The notes beneath the pieces are model-generated. The model was not told where the DNA came from and did no database searches. It was given only the letters and a program-made list of their open reading frames with translations. Both the position numbers and the translations under genes were made by a program. From Bacteroidota bacterium (GTDB lineage Bacteria; Bacteroidota; Bacteroidia; Chitinophagales; LD1), in the NCBI GenBank assembly GCA_016715625.1, contig JADJZU010000009.1:62001-126000 (forward strand): 64,000 nt of DNA, in the 5' to 3' direction. Positions 1-9,676 of this stretch are shown piece by piece (position 1 is the first letter of the stretch; each line of letters opens with the position of its first letter).

Positions 1-284
1 AGTGTCTTATTAAGATAACCCACCGAACTGAACTTGAGCGTATCGGTTTTGTATACATAAAAACTGAATTGACCCTCGCTATCGGTGGTTACCGCTTTAC
101 CGGAATTCAAAATTTTAATATTGGTCAGTGGCACCGGTTTCTTGGATTGAACGTCTATGACTGTTCCCTTAATTAAAAATTTGCCCTCCAGATAATCATA
201 GTTCAACTGCGCGTACCCCTGCTGTACTCCGCCAAAGAGCAACAGGAAAAAAAGCAGTAATGAGCTAACTCTAAATCGTATCAT
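1..284 (-). CDS. Exported protein with carboxypeptidase-regulatory-like domain (N-terminal part)
   Basis: Only the first ~94 codons are in the window; the gene continues past the left edge. The start at 284 gives a clear signal peptide (MIRFRVSSLL, a Leu/Phe-rich core, cleavage after GYA). The mature part reads GKFLIKGTVIDVQSKKPVP, then an ITDSEGQFSF-like stretch and FSSVGYL. That is the pattern of the CarboxypepD_reg-like beta-sandwich that starts many Bacteroidota outer-membrane proteins, including TonB receptors and DUF5686-type proteins. The family of the remainder cannot be told. It is divergent from ybaB, with about 145 bp between the starts. Confidence 0.75.
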   Translation of the reverse strand, partial: MIRFRVSSLLLFFLLLFGGVQQGYAQLNYDYLEGKFLIKGTVIDVQSKKPVPLTNIKILNSGKAVTTDSEGQFSFYVYKTDTLKFSSVGYLNKT

Positions 285-428
285 GTAAGGCTGTAAATAT
301 GTGGCTTATGGCCGAATTGCGAAATCAAACCTCCAAACTTTAGCTTCTGTTTGCATTCGGGCTGTTGCAAAACATGAAAACGAAAAATACATTCGCTTGG
401 TATTTTTAAACTATAAAAAACTACAGGA

Positions 429-713
429 ATGGGTTTTTTTGATCAGATGAAACAGCTTCAGGAGTTGAAGCAAAAAATGGAAGAAACCAAAAAGAAATTG
501 GACGAAACCCTAGTATATGGCGAGAATGATTGGGTAAAAGTATCGGCTACCGGAAATCGCAGAATTAAAGACATTGAGATTTTGAAAACAGATGATAAAC
601 TGGTGCTGGAAGGGAAAATACAATCGGCTGTGAACGAGGCCCTGGATAAAGCCGAAGCAATGATGCAGAAAGAAATGATGAGTAACATGCCACAGATTCC
701 CGGTCTGGGCTAG
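429..713 (+). CDS. YbaB/EbfC family nucleoid-associated protein
   Basis: This 94-residue protein has the layout of the YbaB/EbfC family of small dimeric DNA-binding proteins. A charged amphipathic N-terminal helix (QLQELKQKMEETKKKL) is followed by a short beta region (VKVSATGNRRIKDIEI) and a C-terminal helix (INEALDKAEAMMQKEM-like). The length is close to the usual 100-110 residues. Family members bind DNA and are often found beside dnaX and recR, which are not seen here. The next gene starts 21 bp downstream on the same strand, so the two may be cotranscribed. Confidence 0.85.
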   Translation: MGFFDQMKQLQELKQKMEETKKKLDETLVYGENDWVKVSATGNRRIKDIEILKTDDKLVLEGKIQSAVNEALDKAEAMMQKEMMSNMPQIPGLG

Positions 714-734
714 TGGAGTTAATGCTATAAAGGG

Positions 735-1712
735 ATGAACACAAACCGCATAGATATAGCCAACATGATATTGATGGTCTTTGCTTGTGTGGCAGCGTTT
801 GTATTGCCTTTTGAAGTATTTCTTTTTTCTTATGCTGTGCTGGGCCCCCTGCATTATTTGACCGAAATTTCATGGCTTCACCAGCGAAACTATTTTGCCT
901 TGGGCAAATGGGATTACGTTCCTTTTATCCTTATCGGGATACTGTTGTTTTTATTCAGTTTTGTGTTTAAGGAGTACGCCACTTTTACCACTACGCTCAT
1001 TTTTATTTCCTTCTTCTATGCCTTGGGGACTGTTTTGTTGAAGGATGTTTTTTACAAAGTAGCTTTGGTGGCAGTGGCCTTGTTTTTAGGAGCACTGTTG
1101 CAGCGAAATATGCCTTTCGTGTATCTCTTTGGAGTGTTTCTCCCCACGCTGATTCATGTTTTCTTATTTACCGGCTTGTTCATCCTGTATGGTGCACTGA
1201 AAAACAAAAGCAGAACGGGCTATGGTTCGCTGGTTATTTTTGTCCTGTGTGCTATAAGTTTTTTTGTGGTACAACCACAGTTCAGCTTTTATCAGGTGAG
1301 CAGCTATGCCGAAAAGGCGCTGATGGAGAGTGGCTTTGTGCAGCTCAATAAATCGCTGATTGAACTGTTTAAACTCGGGCAATACACACGCGAAACGGTG
1401 TTTGAATCGGCAGCTGGACTGGGCATCATGCGGTTTATCGCTTTTGCCTACACCTATCACTACCTCAATTGGTTCTCCAAAACACAGGTCATACAGTGGC
1501 ACCGGGTGCCTAAAAAGCAATTGGCTACAGTTCTATTCATATGGTTGTTTTCGGTGGCCCTATATGCCTATAACTACTACTATGGTTTGGTAGCACTTTA
1601 CTTCCTGAGTATGTTACATGTTTTGCTGGAGTTTCCCCTAAACTATCAATCGTTTATAGGCATAGGCAAAGAACTTAGGGCTATAGGTGGTGGTGCCGGC
1701 ATCGGTAAGTAG
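735..1712 (+). CDS. Polytopic membrane protein, function unknown
   Basis: This 325-residue protein consists almost wholly of hydrophobic segments, with roughly nine membrane spans. I do not recognise the family with certainty. Histidines lie in or next to membrane segments: H40 and H49 (GPLHYLTEISWLHQRNYF), H242 (YTYHYLNWF) and H295 (MLHVLLEFP). That layout recalls His-coordinated membrane metalloenzymes such as Brp/Blh carotene dioxygenases, but this is only a resemblance. It follows ybaB by 21 bp. The Gly-rich tail (AIGGGAGIGK) ends at the stop, about 90 bp before the next gene. Confidence 0.7.
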   Translation: MNTNRIDIANMILMVFACVAAFVLPFEVFLFSYAVLGPLHYLTEISWLHQRNYFALGKWDYVPFILIGILLFLFSFVFKEYATFTTTLIFISFFYALGTVLLKDVFYKVALVAVALFLGALLQRNMPFVYLFGVFLPTLIHVFLFTGLFILYGALKNKSRTGYGSLVIFVLCAISFFVVQPQFSFYQVSSYAEKALMESGFVQLNKSLIELFKLGQYTRETVFESAAGLGIMRFIAFAYTYHYLNWFSKTQVIQWHRVPKKQLATVLFIWLFSVALYAYNYYYGLVALYFLSMLHVLLEFPLNYQSFIGIGKELRAIGGGAGIGK

Positions 1713-1802
1713 TCGCCTGGTTTTGGCATATCCGTTTTTTAGGCCGACCTTCCTCTTGCTTTACATAAAGGCTTCATTAAATTCATAAAAATTTAATACT
1801 GC

Positions 1803-2987
1803 ATGAAGTCTACTTGCTCCGTTTTTTGTTTTGCCATTTTGTTAGCTGTAACTGCTTGTCACAAAGAGAAAAAAGGAGTGGTCTATGATAACGGCCCCAC
1901 CGATAGCTTGAAAATTAATGAAGTCCAATTCATTGCCAGCCACAACAGTTATCACTTAAAAACAGACTCCGGAATTTTTTCATGGATGGCTACTGCTGCT
2001 CAGTTAGGAATTCTTCCTGCTGCTTACGACCCCGCGGGGATTGACTACTGGCACGAACCATTAGAGGTTCAGTTTAATAGTTACAATGTTCGCGGTTTAG
2101 AGTTGGATATTTACAACGATCCGGATGGGGGTAAATATTATTACAGAATGGGTAAGCAGTTTGCCATGGCTCAGCCCGCTGCTTCCAACTTGCCTGAGTT
2201 GCTGCAGCCCGGTTTTAAAATCATACACATTCTCGACTTTGATTTCAATACGCTTCACCTAACGTTCAAGGACGCTTTACAAAGCGTTAAGCAATGGAGC
2301 GATGCACACCCCAATCACTTGCCGCTGTTTATTAACGTGGAAACAAAGGAAGATGCGGTGGCCGATGTGGTGCCCGGTGCAGGGTTGACGAGTGCTGTGT
2401 TATACGATGATGAAGCCTGCAACAAAATAGACGAGGAAATTAAATCTGTTTTTGGCAGTGAGTTACAAAATGTATTAACGCCCGATGAAATCCGCGGTAG
2501 CTATCCTACACTGCGCGAGGCTACTGTAGCGGGTAATTTGCCGACACTGTCGCAGGCCCGCGGCAAAATATTTTTCATTATGCAGGGTGGCGCAGAAGAA
2601 GAATACCTGTCCGGGCATAATACCCTGCAGGGCCGGGCTATGTTTGTGTATACCGGAAACAAGAATGACGACCATGCCATGTTTTTAATCAAGAACAACA
2701 GCATATCCAGTAAAACTGAAATTCAACAGCTAGTGAGCCAAGGTTTTATGGTTCGCACCCGTACTGATGCAAACACAGATGAAGCCAGAACCGGTGATTA
2801 TACCTATAAAAACGCTGCATTTGAAAGTGGAGCACAGATTCTATCTACCGATTATTACCGTCCCGACCCACGTGCCGGCACACCCGGATGGACCGATTTT
2901 AAAGTGCAGTTTCCGAACAACGAATTGGCCCGAATCAATCCGGTATCTGCTGCAGCAAAAGTTAACCTGGGCACTATATTCGAGTAA
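1803..2987 (+). CDS. Ca2+-dependent PI-PLC-like (PI-PLC-C1) lipoprotein phosphodiesterase
   Basis: This is a 394-residue lipoprotein with a signal peptide and lipobox LAVTAC near residue 19. The core begins with FIASHNSYH, the first catalytic-histidine region of phosphatidylinositol-specific phospholipase C-like enzymes. It continues with a metal-binding segment (RGLELDIYND) and a second acidic strand (HLPLFINVETKED). This matches the PI-PLC-C1 family of Bacteroidota, which should cleave phosphodiester bonds of phosphoinositides or related lipids at the cell surface. The exact substrate is not known. It opens a same-strand run of phosphoesterases reaching 9670. Confidence 0.8.
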   Translation: MKSTCSVFCFAILLAVTACHKEKKGVVYDNGPTDSLKINEVQFIASHNSYHLKTDSGIFSWMATAAQLGILPAAYDPAGIDYWHEPLEVQFNSYNVRGLELDIYNDPDGGKYYYRMGKQFAMAQPAASNLPELLQPGFKIIHILDFDFNTLHLTFKDALQSVKQWSDAHPNHLPLFINVETKEDAVADVVPGAGLTSAVLYDDEACNKIDEEIKSVFGSELQNVLTPDEIRGSYPTLREATVAGNLPTLSQARGKIFFIMQGGAEEEYLSGHNTLQGRAMFVYTGNKNDDHAMFLIKNNSISSKTEIQQLVSQGFMVRTRTDANTDEARTGDYTYKNAAFESGAQILSTDYYRPDPRAGTPGWTDFKVQFPNNELARINPVSAAAKVNLGTIFE

Positions 2988-3020
2988 CAGAAGCATAACA
3001 TTCACTCAACACATTTGCAC

Positions 3021-3815
3021 ATGACCGCAGTCAAGAGAAAAGTAAAAGTTTGTGTTGTCAGCGATGTTCATTTGGGTTTTGTGGGCTGCAAGGCAAAGGA
3101 GTTAAATAAGTATCTCAAAAGTATAGAGCCGGAAATTCTGATTATTAACGGAGACTTGATAGATATCTGGCAATTTCGCTCGTATTATTTTCCCAAGAGC
3201 CACACAAAAGTTTTGCAGCGTATCTTCAAATTTATCAGCGAAGGTGTACGGGTATATTACCTGACCGGAAATCATGATGAAATGTTGCGGAGGTATTCGG
3301 GCCTCAACCTGGGCAACCTGGAACTGGAAGATAAGTTGGTGCTGGAACTGGACGGGAAAAAGCATTGGTTTTTTCATGGCGATATTTTTGATGTAAGCAT
3401 GCGGGGTTCTCGGTTACTTGCCAAACTAGGCACAATCGGGTATGAACTTTTGATTCTGATCAATAAGTTGGTCAATTTCTTTCTGGAATTGTTTGGTCGC
3501 GAGAAATCTTCCTTTTCCCAAAAGGTGAAAGCCGCTACAAAACGAGGCGTTAAAAAACTGCACGATTATGCCGTAACCGGAGCCGAGATAGGTGCCGAGA
3601 ATGGCTACCAGGTGGTGGCGAATGGTCACTCGCATATTCCGGAGATTAAAGAGATTGAAACGGCAAATGGTAATGTGTTGTATTTAAACAGTGGAGACTG
3701 GGTAGAGAACATGACCGCTCTGGAATACAACGATGGCAACTGGAAACTGGTTTGGTTTAAAGATTTAAAATTTCCGGAAACGTGGCTAAGCGTGGAGGAA
3801 GGGGATTTGCCTTAG
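3021..3815 (+). CDS. Metallophosphoesterase, UDP-2,3-diacylglucosamine diphosphatase-like
   Basis: All calcineurin-type metal motifs are present in order: SDVHLGF, NGDLIDIW, TGNHDEM, FFHGDIFD and NGHSHIPE, finishing with YLNSGDWVE. The pattern and the ~265-residue length fit the LpxH-like branch that releases lipid X from UDP-2,3-diacylglucosamine in lipid A synthesis. Bacteroidota often carry several such paralogues, so another phosphoester substrate is possible. The frame opens at a TTG (3015), but the ATG at 3021 is the better start. There is no signal peptide, so the enzyme is cytoplasmic or peripheral. The next gene starts 9 bp after the stop. Confidence 0.75.
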   Translation: MTAVKRKVKVCVVSDVHLGFVGCKAKELNKYLKSIEPEILIINGDLIDIWQFRSYYFPKSHTKVLQRIFKFISEGVRVYYLTGNHDEMLRRYSGLNLGNLELEDKLVLELDGKKHWFFHGDIFDVSMRGSRLLAKLGTIGYELLILINKLVNFFLELFGREKSSFSQKVKAATKRGVKKLHDYAVTGAEIGAENGYQVVANGHSHIPEIKEIETANGNVLYLNSGDWVENMTALEYNDGNWKLVWFKDLKFPETWLSVEEGDLP

Positions 3816-3824
3816 CCTAACTCT

Positions 3825-4708
3825 ATGCGAACATTAACGCTTCTATTTTTTATGACCTTTGCCACGCTCTTGTGTTCTGCACAAATCAGAAAGCATGTGG
3901 TGGTTTTAGGATTTGATGGAATGGGGGGTATGGGAATTCAAAAACAAGTACCCCGCATTTCGATTTTATTAAACAGCACGGAGCCTATACTCATCGTGCT
4001 CGTGCTGTCTTTCCCACCACCAGTTCGCCCAACTGGGCTGCCATGATCAATGGCGCTGCTCCGAAACAAAACCACATTCACGGCAACGATTGGGAGCGAG
4101 ATAAAATTGCTGACAAGTGTCTCTGTGGTCAAATGCCGGGGGAGATTTTTCCAACAATATTTAAAGTCATCCGAGACCAGAATCCCGATGCTGTTATCGA
4201 TTGCGTCTATGACTGGGACGGTTTTGCCCGCCTGGCAAATACAGAGAGCATGAATGTGTCTATCAATGCCTCGGGGGAATACGATGCCTGCAGCCAGGCT
4301 TGCCGTTTGATTGCCAAAGACAAACCTGATTTTCTGTTTGTGCATTTTGACCATGTGGACCATGCTGGACATGCCTACGGGCATTTTACTGAGGAATATT
4401 ACCAAAGCATCCGCTTGGCCGATTCTCTAACGGGCGTCATTATCAGTGCCCTTAAAGGGGCCGGTATTTTTGAAGAAACCTACCTTCTTATCACTGCTGA
4501 CCATGGAGGAACCCACAAAGGCCATGGAGGGGCTACGCAGCGCGAAATGCAAATCCCTTGGTTAATGATGGGAAAAGGGGTGCGCAAAAACTTTACTATA
4601 AAGCAACGCATCCGCCAGTTTGATACGGCACCAACGCTTGCCAAAATCCTAAACCTGAAAACACCTGATTGCTGGATAGGGAAACCTGCCCTCAGTATTT
4701 TTGAATGA
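3825..4708 (+). pseudogene. Alkaline-phosphatase-superfamily phosphodiesterase (type I PDE / nucleotide pyrophosphatase), frameshifted
   Basis: One gene is read in two frames. The first frame gives a signal peptide (MRTLTLLFFMTFATLLCSAQ) and VVVLGFDGMGGMGIQK, which holds the first metal site. It then derails at 4046. The second frame reads TPHFDFIKQHGAYTHRAR, the nucleophile region FPTTSSPNWAAMINGA, and the metal motifs FVHFDHVDHAGHAYG and LITADHGGTHKGHGG. Adding one A to the A5 run at 3940-3944 joins them perfectly. The family cleaves phosphodiesters or pyrophosphates outside the cytoplasm. Sequencing error or real mutation cannot be told apart; a -1 slip on the AAA codon is conceivable but there is no canonical heptamer. 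Confidence 0.8.
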
Positions 4709-4735
4709 GGTTTCACTTTATTTAAAAACAAATAC

Positions 4736-5755
4736 ATGCATAAAATTCTCCTCCTCTCTTGCCTGCTGCCGATAATGGGCGCTGCTCAAATCAATTCAAC
4801 TCAAGTACTGTCAAGAATTGGATTTGGCTCTTGTATCAGTCAAAACGATTCTCAGAAAATATGGTATAAAGTCATAGAGAAACAGCCCGAGCTTTTTGTG
4901 CTGCTGGGCGATAATATTTATGGTGACACCAAAGACATGGAACTGCTCAGACAGAAATATGAAATGTTTGCATCAAAACCCGGATACATCGAGCTGCAAA
5001 AGAAAACTCCGGTGATAGCTACCTGGGACGACCACGATTATGGGAAGAATGATGCCGGGAAAGAATACCGGATGAAAGAAGAGTCAAAAAAGATTTTTCT
5101 TGATTTTTTTAAAGAGCCACAAGAAAGCGACCGAAGAAAACACTCAGGAGTTTATACCTCCTTCGAGTATGGAGTGGATGGCAAAAAGCTGCAGATTATT
5201 ATGCTGGATTGTCGCACCTTTCGCGATAAGTTGATGCGGGTTCGGCTGGACCTGAAATGCAAAGGGCCCTACTTTAAAATGCCCTCTAAGACAAAAACGT
5301 TTCTGGGCGAGGAACAATGGAAATGGTTGGAAGAGGAGTTGAAAAAACCGGCTGACCTCCGCCTCATTTGCAGCAGCACACAGTTTTTGGTGGATTTCAA
5401 CGGATGGGAAGCATGGGTGAATATGCCGCATGAGCGCGAGCGCATGATGCAACTGATAGAGAAAACAAAAGCCAGCGGGGTGTTTTTTATTAGTGGCGAT
5501 TTGCATTACTCCGAGTTGAGTAAAGTAAAGCGCGATAACTGCTACGCGCTATATGATTTAACCAGCAGTGGCATGACGCACGGGCACAGTTGCGATGGTG
5601 GAAACATTAACCGTATCGGCCAACCTTTTATGGAGGCTAATTATGGATTCATCAACATTGACTGGAATGCCAAGTCTCTAAAGCTGGAAATAATCGACAA
5701 AGCGAACGTTTCGCAAATAGTTCACGAGATTCCATTTGCCGAAATTAAGTTCTAA
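4736..5755 (+). CDS. PhoD-like alkaline phosphatase/phosphodiesterase
   Basis: This 339-residue exported protein has a signal peptide (MHKILLLSCLLPIMGAAQ). The PhoD-type metal motifs are FGSCISQ near residue 31, LLGDNIYGD, TWDDHDYGKND, STQFLVDF and the late SGDLHYSEL. These hydrolases use Fe/Ca-type metal centres on phosphomonoesters or phosphodiesters in the periplasm or at the surface. The protein lacks the Fn3-like N-domain that the second PhoD-like protein at 8183 has, so the two may differ in substrate. It lies 27 bp after the phosphodiesterase gene and directly before the TonB receptor. Confidence 0.85.
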   Translation: MHKILLLSCLLPIMGAAQINSTQVLSRIGFGSCISQNDSQKIWYKVIEKQPELFVLLGDNIYGDTKDMELLRQKYEMFASKPGYIELQKKTPVIATWDDHDYGKNDAGKEYRMKEESKKIFLDFFKEPQESDRRKHSGVYTSFEYGVDGKKLQIIMLDCRTFRDKLMRVRLDLKCKGPYFKMPSKTKTFLGEEQWKWLEEELKKPADLRLICSSTQFLVDFNGWEAWVNMPHERERMMQLIEKTKASGVFFISGDLHYSELSKVKRDNCYALYDLTSSGMTHGHSCDGGNINRIGQPFMEANYGFINIDWNAKSLKLEIIDKANVSQIVHEIPFAEIKF

Positions 5756-5818
5756 GTGCTTTGCACCATTGCTTAATCTTACTTTATTAGAATTCTAATT
5801 AAAATCTCATTCCCGCTC

Positions 5819-8183
5819 ATGAAGCATTTTATTCTTCTCTGGTTCTACTGCTTGTAGCCTCTTTCGCATTTGCTCAGAATGCAGAACTCTATGGTGTCGT
5901 GCGCGATGCGGAAACCAAAGACTATTTGCAAGGAGCCGCTTTCAAATATGCCAAAATGCGCGGAGCATCTTCGGATGCTTCGGGCAGATATAAAATGAGT
6001 TTGCCGCCCGGGGAATACGAGTTTACGGTTTCATTTATCGGATACAAAAATGAAAAGTATACCATTACGCTGGCTGCAGGCGAAAAGAAGGAGCTAAATG
6101 TGGACATGCGTCCTGCTGCTATTCAAATTGCACAGGTCACCACGGTAAGCCAATACAAAAAGAATTCGGCTAAAGAAACCGTATCGACCGAAGTAGTAAC
6201 CAAGGACCAGATTAGAAATACCAATGCTAACGATCTGGGTGATGTGGTAAGCAAAACATCGGGCGTGCTGGTGCAGGATGGTACCATCTCTATTCGCGGT
6301 GGTAGCTCCTTTTCTTATGGTGTGGGCACACGAACGGCTGTGCTGAGCGATGGTCTTTCACTCTCCAGTGCCGATAGGGGAGAAGTGCAAACCAAGATGG
6401 CCCCGCTCGAAAACGTGAAACAAGTAGAAGTGGTAAAGGGCGCTTCTTCGGTGGTGTATGGCTCCAGTGCGTTGAATGGTGTGGTAAACGTAATCACCGA
6501 ATGGCCTTCTCAAAGTGAACCAAAAACGGAGTTGGAAACCAACGTAGGTATTTATGATAGCCCTAAAGACCCGCGTCAACGGTGGTGGGGCTCTGCGCCA
6601 CCGTTTTTTGGGTCGGTGAATGTGAACCACCAGCGCAGAGAAAAGAATCTGCAGATAGTAACCGGTGGTAATGTTTTCTACGATAAAAGTTTTCTGCAGA
6701 ATAATGACGGGTTCCGGGTGCGGGGTTTTTTGAAAACACGCTACATAGACCCTAAAACACCCGGTTTAAGTTATGGGATAAACGGGCAGATATTTGTAGA
6801 GCGAAACGAATTGTTTTTTATTTCACAGGACCTGGATTCGCTGGCCTACGTGCCGGCCAATTATTCGGGAGATGAACACCAGAAGTGGCTCATTGACCCG
6901 CACCTGGCTTATGGAAATGACAAAGGCCATAATGTAAAGGTGAACATCCGCTATATGGGTATAAACCGTGCTGGTAACGGAAGCGATATTGACGCCAACA
7001 GCAATTCATTAAACGTAGATAACCAGTATCAATACCGCTTTAGAAAAGATTTGTTGATTGTAACAGCCGGCTTACCTTTTTCATTTGCCTTTTCAAAAAG
7101 CAATCTATATCCGGGCCTGCATGTCAATTACAGCGGAGCAATCTTCACCCAGTTAGAGTGCAATTACAAAATCTTATCGGTGCAGGCCGGTGTGCGCTAC
7201 GAAATTGCCGGGGTAGATACTACCGTGATTACTACCCGCCCCATCTTTAGAAGCGGTATTAATATTCAGGCGGCTAAAGGAACGTTCCTGCGCGCATCGT
7301 GGGGCAGGGATATCGTGTGCCGACTATTGCCGAAAAATATATTGCACAGCCTTTTGTGGCAGGCGTGTTTATTATACCCAACGATACCTTGCGCGATGAA
7401 TCGAGCTGGAGTTTAGAGTTTGGAATTAAACAAGGATTTCAAATTAAAAACTGGAAAGCCTTTATTGACCTGTCCTTCTTCTGGCAGGAATACAAAAACT
7501 TTATCGAGTATCAGGTCAGTGTGTGGCCCAATACTTTCTCTAACGGCACACAGATTTTTCCCGACTCGGTGGAATTTCCTTTTCCCGGTTCCAACAAAAT
7601 ATTGGGCGCACGTCCGCTCAACTATGAAAGTGCCCGGGTAGCCGGATATGAAGTGGGATTGATGACCACGGGTAAACTGGGGCCCGTAGGCTTGCAGTTT
7701 ACTGGCGGATACTCCTACAATTTTCCTACGAAGAAATCGGATGCACAGGCAGCTGATAAATACACGGCCGGTGAGTACATCAAAGACTTGTTTAAGTATA
7801 ACACACAACGTGTAACCGGACCGGATACCGCTAATGTGTTGCCTTACCGCATCAGACATTTGTTCCGTGCCGATATGGAAATTACTTATTGGAAATGTTA
7901 CCTCGGAGCCACCTTTAACTATGGCAGCATACCCGAGGTGGTGCCCGGTTTTTATAAAACCATTGCCAACGTTATCTTCAGCGATATCAATGCGCTGGAG
8001 AAATATATTAATGGTCGTTTAAATGGCGATTTCTTTATGGATATACGCATGGGGATGAAAATCAACGACCATTTTGGAATGGGCTTTATTATCAAGAACG
8101 TAACCAACCGCTACTACTCCCTGCGCCCCGGCAAGCCAGAGCCGCTTCGCAACTTTACCATGCAGTTTCGCTACAATTTCTAA
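5819..8183 (+). pseudogene. TonB-dependent outer-membrane receptor with carboxypeptidase-regulatory N-domain, two frameshifts
   Basis: The receptor would be about 788 residues. An ATG at 5819 starts a signal peptide that breaks after ILLW; one extra base near 5829-5833 restores a Leu-rich core ending SFAFAQ. A carboxypeptidase-regulatory domain follows (LYGVVRDAETKDYLQG). The plug has LSDGLSLSS and VEVVKGASSVVYGSSALNG, and the rest is beta-barrel. A second break at the G4 run 7301-7304 separates LRASWG from QGYRVPTIAEKY; one more G rejoins them. The C-terminus ends in Phe (QFRYNF). The stop overlaps the ATG of the next PhoD gene (TAATG), so the ligand may be a phosphate ester or its product. 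That is inference. Confidence 0.85.
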
Positions 8184-9670
8184 TGCGCCACTCTTTATTG
8201 CTTCTTTGCTTTATCATGCTCTCGTGCAGGGTTAGCGCACAATACATCACGCACGGCCCTGTGATAGGCGCTGTAACGGCTACCACTTGCAAAATTTACA
8301 TCCGCACACACCAGTGCGGCAAGGTAATAATGGAGTTCAGCGAGCGAGCCGATTTAGAAAATGCAACAGCTGCTAAAGGAGTCACCGATTCGCTGCGTGA
8401 CAAATCGCTGATGCTGTCGGTTGTTGGTTTGCAGCCTGATACCCGCTACTTCTACCGTATTTTATTCGAAGGGAAAGAAGATAGTGTTCGCGGTTCTTTT
8501 AAAACCTTTCCGGCAGAGGGCGCTTTGGGTGATTACAGTTTTGTGACCGGCAGTTGTCAGGAAACGGAGAATATGAAAGTGTTTGATGCCATGCCGCTGA
8601 ACAATCCTTACTTCCTGATGCACACGGGCGATTATACCTACCCCGATTATATGATATCGCGCAGCTATGCCGACTCGCAGGATGGCATTGACAGCAGCTA
8701 CCGCAGACGCTACAACGAAAAAGTGATGAAAGGCATGCTGCGCTCCGTGCCCATTGATTATGTGTTTGACGATGACGATTACGTGGGGGCCGGTGGAGGC
8801 CGCTATCATATCAACGATTTTAAAGCCTACCGCAAAAAAGGAAGAATCTACTACGACATGCCGGCTGACACCTTTCCGCCACACTGGCGCAGCAATGTGA
8901 TTAAAGGCTATGCCGATTATTTTCCGCATTACCAACTGCCTGACACCACCGAGGGCATTTTCCACTCCTTCCAATTTGGCAATGCCGAGTTTTTTGTGCT
9001 CGACCGCAACAGTGATAAGGACTTTCCGGATGGTGATTGCTTTAAATACGATTCCATTAAAAAGCGCTGGCGGTTTGCCCCCGATTCATCGCTCACTCTA
9101 TTCGGCAAAAAACAAATGGAATGGCTCAAGCGCAGTCTGCTGGAATCTAAAGCCGATTGGAAATTTATTGTAAGCGGTGTGCCGTTGAATGGTGCTTGTA
9201 AAAAACTAATCGATGCCGGCATACGAATCCAGCAACTGCATTGGAAAACCTGGAATGGTTTTCAACTGGCGCTTGGCTTTAGCCGTTACTGGGTGGGCTA
9301 TCCGCACGAGCGCGAAGACTTTATGGAGTTTGTGAAACAGAACAATATCAAAAACATCATTGTAGTAAGTGGCGATACTCACCACAGCGTGATGGACGAT
9401 GGCACCAATGCAGGCTTTCCGGAGATGAATGCAAGCGGACTGAGTGTGTCCACCACCGAGCTGGCTAAATATCTGAAACTGATTGGCCATGCGCTGGGTC
9501 AATATCGCTGGAAGAAAATCTGGAACCAGGGCGGCATTGGCATCAGCAGTCGCGAATGCAAGAATGGTTTTGGCAAAGTGAGGATTGTGGGCAGAGAATA
9601 CGTGGAGATGAGTATCGTAGACGAAGACAATAAGGTGATTAGCAGTTTTAAAGTGCCGTTCAGGCAGTAA
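8183..9670 (+). CDS. PhoD-family phosphatase with Fn3-like N-domain
   Basis: This 495-residue exported protein has a signal peptide ending in SCRVSAQ. An Fn3-like PhoD_N domain lies at about residues 25-110 (HGPVIGAVTATTCKIYIRT to DTRYFYRILFEG). The metallophosphatase domain has TGSCQE, HTGDYTYPDY, VFDDDDYVGAGGG, SGVPLNG and the late SGDTHHSVM. The layout is that of PhoD alkaline phosphatase/phosphodiesterase. Its ATG overlaps the receptor stop codon by one base, so translation is probably coupled, pairing uptake with hydrolysis. Confidence 0.87.
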   Translation: MRHSLLLLCFIMLSCRVSAQYITHGPVIGAVTATTCKIYIRTHQCGKVIMEFSERADLENATAAKGVTDSLRDKSLMLSVVGLQPDTRYFYRILFEGKEDSVRGSFKTFPAEGALGDYSFVTGSCQETENMKVFDAMPLNNPYFLMHTGDYTYPDYMISRSYADSQDGIDSSYRRRYNEKVMKGMLRSVPIDYVFDDDDYVGAGGGRYHINDFKAYRKKGRIYYDMPADTFPPHWRSNVIKGYADYFPHYQLPDTTEGIFHSFQFGNAEFFVLDRNSDKDFPDGDCFKYDSIKKRWRFAPDSSLTLFGKKQMEWLKRSLLESKADWKFIVSGVPLNGACKKLIDAGIRIQQLHWKTWNGFQLALGFSRYWVGYPHEREDFMEFVKQNNIKNIIVVSGDTHHSVMDDGTNAGFPEMNASGLSVSTTELAKYLKLIGHALGQYRWKKIWNQGGIGISSRECKNGFGKVRIVGREYVEMSIVDEDNKVISSFKVPFRQ

Positions 9671-9676
9671 TACAAA

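Noticed and set aside
3940..3947. Programmed -1 ribosomal frameshift in the phosphodiesterase gene
   Set aside because: The run is CAAAAAC in the wrong phase for the X XXY YYZ heptamer, no downstream pseudoknot is evident, and similar one-base breaks occur in many unrelated genes of the window.
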